Part shown: in pieces, positions 62,382-64,000 of the stretch
Layout of the letters: every line of letters begins with the position of its first letter
Numbering within the stretch: the first letter of the stretch is position 1
Source of the DNA: G963674835 sp963674835
GTDB taxonomy: Bacteria > Planctomycetota > Planctomycetia > Pirellulales > Thermoguttaceae
Reading direction: 5' to 3'
Assembly: GCA_963674835.2 (NCBI GenBank)
Contig: CAXXKC010000002.1
Location: 2,108,001-2,172,000 of the forward strand
Length of the DNA stretch: 64,000 bases
Program-made: the position numbers and the translations under genes
The notes under the pieces: generated by a model
The model's database searches: none
The model's input: the letters and a program-made list of their open reading frames with translations, nothing else
Told to the model about the DNA's origin: nothing

Positions 62382-63014
62382 TTCGAAAGTCTCCTCCCGC
62401 CACAGTTTCGGTCAAGAAGGGGCGATTCGGTCCACCTCGCCGACCCACGAGACGGCTTGACCGCTCGGGCCGGTAAGCGTCGGAGCATCCCCCCAATCCT
62501 GACGCGCGAGCCCACCTTGAACGCAAAACCCGACAACCGTCGCCGACGGGAGGTGTCGCCCAGCCATCGTGGCGGAGACAGGCCCCAAGCGATCGGCTCC
62601 GGCAGCCAGGGCGAATCCGAAGCGCACAGAGCGGCCGGCTGCCCGAACCACCACAAAGGACACATCGTCGTACACCCAAAGTGGCATACGACCATGGTCT
62701 AATCAAGTATAGATACACCTGCCCGTCGGACAAGTACGAAGCGGCCAGCCGACGCATCGAGCCGGGTGGGCCACCGCCGGTTGCGCCGCGGAGATGCCAT
62801 GTCCGAGGAATTTCTGCCGTTTTGACAGGCACTATTCTCGGTTGCCGACTGGGTCCAGCCGGCGCAGATTCATATCGCACGGGCGACGGCAAGCATGTAA
62901 AATATGAATAGCAAGGCACTTACTACCGGCATTGTCCGGCCCGGCGAACACAAGGTCCCTGTGGCACTCGAATTGCGTGTATGTCGTCATGACTGGCACG
63001 TGAGGTTTGAGACC
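62382..63014. other. divergent intergenic region, 633 bp
   Basis: Between sdhC (minus) and the response regulator (plus). A promoter candidate for sdh lies at 62706-62733. A TTGACA at 62822 has no good -10, but a TAAAAT box lies at 62898-62903 on the plus strand, just before the upstream in-frame ATG at 62904. I see no further gene; the roughly 320 bases between the sdh promoter and GTG could be a long leader. Confidence 0.45.
62706..62733 (-). promoter_or_regulatory. candidate promoter for sdhCAB
   Basis: On the minus strand TTGTCC (62733-62728, 4/6) is followed after 16 bases by TATACT (62711-62706, 5/6). It would leave a leader of about 318 bases before the sdhC GTG, so a closer promoter may have been missed. 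Confidence 0.35.
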
Positions 63015-63410
63015 ATGTTGACTAAGGCTCCGTCCCTGCTCATCACCGACGACGATTCGGCGTTCCGAGAAACGCTCGAGGGCGTGTTTCAGCCGCAAGG
63101 GTTCCGTACGCTTCTGGCTGGCGACGGGGAGGAAGCGCTGCGAATCGTGCGTCACGAGACGGTGCACGTCGTGCTATTGGACATGCACATGCCCAAGCTG
63201 ACCGGCCTGGAAACCCTGCGGCTGGTCAAGCGGATCAAGGCCATGATGCCGTGCATCATCTTGTCGGCCGGGTTGGACGACCTGCTCGTCGAGCAGGCTC
63301 GCCGGGCGAGAGCTTTCTCGATTCTGGCCAAGCCGGTCACCCGCAACCAGATCAGCGGCGCCGTCCATGAAGCGCTGGCCCAGGCCTACAACTGGCGGCT
63401 GGCCTGGTAG
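63015..63410 (+). CDS. single-domain response regulator
   Basis: 131 residues. Receiver-domain residues are complete: acidic pair in LLITDDDSAF, phosphoacceptor Asp in VVLLDMHMP, Ser in ILSAG (the usual Thr/Ser site) and Lys-Pro in LAKPVTRN. No output domain. I chose ATG 63015 (GTGAGG 9 bases upstream, normal receiver length) over ATG 62904, which would add 37 atypical residues. No histidine kinase is adjacent; it ends 6 bp from the convergent ftsH stop. Confidence 0.85.
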   Translation: MLTKAPSLLITDDDSAFRETLEGVFQPQGFRTLLAGDGEEALRIVRHETVHVVLLDMHMPKLTGLETLRLVKRIKAMMPCIILSAGLDDLLVEQARRARAFSILAKPVTRNQISGAVHEALAQAYNWRLAW

Positions 63411-63416
63411 CCGCGG

Positions 63417-64000
63417 TCAACTCTCGGCAGCCGGGGCATCGGCCTCGGGCACGTCCGGCTTCGCAGCTGTCGCTCGCTTGGGCGTGCTCGACGTGCCCGG
63501 CACGATCACGGGGCTGGGCGAATTGGCCTCGATGATCCGCTTCAGCTCGTCGGTGTCGATAACTTCCTTCTCCAGCAGAGCCTGCGACAGGGCATCCAGG
63601 GCCTTGAACCGCGTTTCGAGAATGTGGCGGGTCTTCTCCACCGCATCGTCGAGGATCCGCTTGATCTCTTCGTCGATTTCGCGCGCGGTCTGCTCGCTGT
63701 GATGCCGCTCACGCACGGCCTCGGCGCCCGACAGAAAGTCAGATCGCGAACTCTCGCGGTAGTTCACGCGTCCCAGACGGCTCATGCCGAATTCCATGAC
63801 CATGCTGCGGGCGAGTTCCGTGGCGCGTTCCAGATCGCTGTGCGCTCCGGTGGAGACGTCGTTGAACACCATTTCTTCCGCGATGGTACCGCCTAGGGCC
63901 ACTTGGATCCGACTTTCCAGCTCGCTTTGCGTGGTCAGATAGCGGTCGCCCTCGGGGCGATGCAGGGTGTAGCCGAGTGCGGCCAAGCCGCGGGGGATGA
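63417..64000 (-). CDS. ftsH: ATP-dependent zinc metalloprotease FtsH, C-terminal part (5' end outside window)
   Basis: About 194 residues are visible, reading in from the right edge. They belong to the M41 protease domain: LGYTLHRPEGDRYL, ALGGTIAEEMVFND and DLERATELARSMVMEFGMS are typical of FtsH after the HEXXH motif, which lies outside. A Pro/Ala/Thr-rich tail ends the protein. FtsH degrades misfolded membrane and short-lived cytosolic proteins in the inner membrane. The AAA module cannot be assessed here. Confidence 0.92.
   Translation of the reverse strand, partial: IPRGLAALGYTLHRPEGDRYLTTQSELESRIQVALGGTIAEEMVFNDVSTGAHSDLERATELARSMVMEFGMSRLGRVNYRESSRSDFLSGAEAVRERHHSEQTAREIDEEIKRILDDAVEKTRHILETRFKALDALSQALLEKEVIDTDELKRIIEANSPSPVIVPGTSSTPKRATAAKPDVPEADAPAAES

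Noticed and set aside
62822..62827. TTGACA upstream of the response regulator
   Set aside because: No acceptable -10 at 16-18 bp. A sigma54 reading was also checked and the GG-GC spacing is wrong.
1..64000. Mobile elements, CRISPR arrays, tRNA or rRNA genes
   Set aside because: I looked for transposase-like proteins, spaced repeats, tRNA-like cloverleaf ends and rRNA-like conserved sequence and found none.

Overview
The window is 64 kb of GC-rich bacterial chromosome, densely coding on both strands, with no rRNA, tRNA, CRISPR array or insertion sequence that I can see. The gene content points to a planctomycete, probably near Pirellulales/Thermoguttaceae. Indicators are many secreted sugar-active proteins with signal peptides, a DUF1080-ThuA fusion, expanded URO-D-like and RraA-like families, a Ser/Thr kinase lacking the usual APE motif, a MoxR-DUF58-Bat operon, and large secreted proteins of no known family. 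This placement is inferred from gene content; no marker gene was compared.

Layout. 0-7 kb: the 3' end of a GH42 beta-galactosidase, thioredoxin, a kinase-receiver protein, a small helical protein and a large secreted orphan. 7-12 kb: a ribose-type transporter/ribokinase operon divergent from glycerate 2-kinase, then a long coiled-coil protein. 12-16 kb: a secreted glycosidase-like protein, a DUF4349 lipoprotein and a membrane methyltransferase. 16.4-24.1 kb: a carbohydrate locus with two divergent secreted beta-propeller genes, a GntR/LacI-hybrid regulator, an HpcH/HpaI aldolase and an AGE-family epimerase. 24-32 kb: a Tat-exported phosphoesterase, a Ycf46-type AAA ATPase, GH29 alpha-L-fucosidase, a URO-D family protein and GH127. 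32-40 kb: a short-chain dehydrogenase, a zinc-ribbon/TPR protein coupled to a small membrane metalloprotease, a secreted transglutaminase-like protein, DUF1080-ThuA, a repeat lipoprotein and a methyltransferase. 40-48 kb: a phosphoesterase gene broken by an exact 134-bp tandem duplication, FolC, and a three-gene ABC-export operon. 48-58.5 kb: a minus-strand operon MoxR, DUF58, DUF4381-like, BatA, B, C, D, E and an RraA-like protein. 58.7-62.4 kb: sdhCAB of the Bacillus type with one-base overlaps and GTG starts. 63-64 kb: a single-domain response regulator and the 3' end of ftsH.

How it works together: the GH42, GH29, GH127, sialidase-like and propeller proteins carry export signals (the GH42 N-terminus is outside the window) and fit a polysaccharide/glycoprotein scavenger. 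The transporter, ribokinase, glycerate kinase, aldolase and epimerase would process imported sugars and sugar acids, and SDH would feed respiration. Most interesting for follow-up: (1) a stem-loop-rich non-coding region at 28,440-28,780 that looks like a structured RNA; (2) the 16.4-24.1 kb locus, in which one propeller gene is repeated as a module inside its divergent neighbour, with an AT-rich inverted repeat over a sigma70-like promoter between them; (3) the frame-breaking 134-bp duplication.

Starts were moved from the longest open frame where a Shine-Dalgarno site or family length supported it. Families are named from motifs read by eye; no database search was possible.
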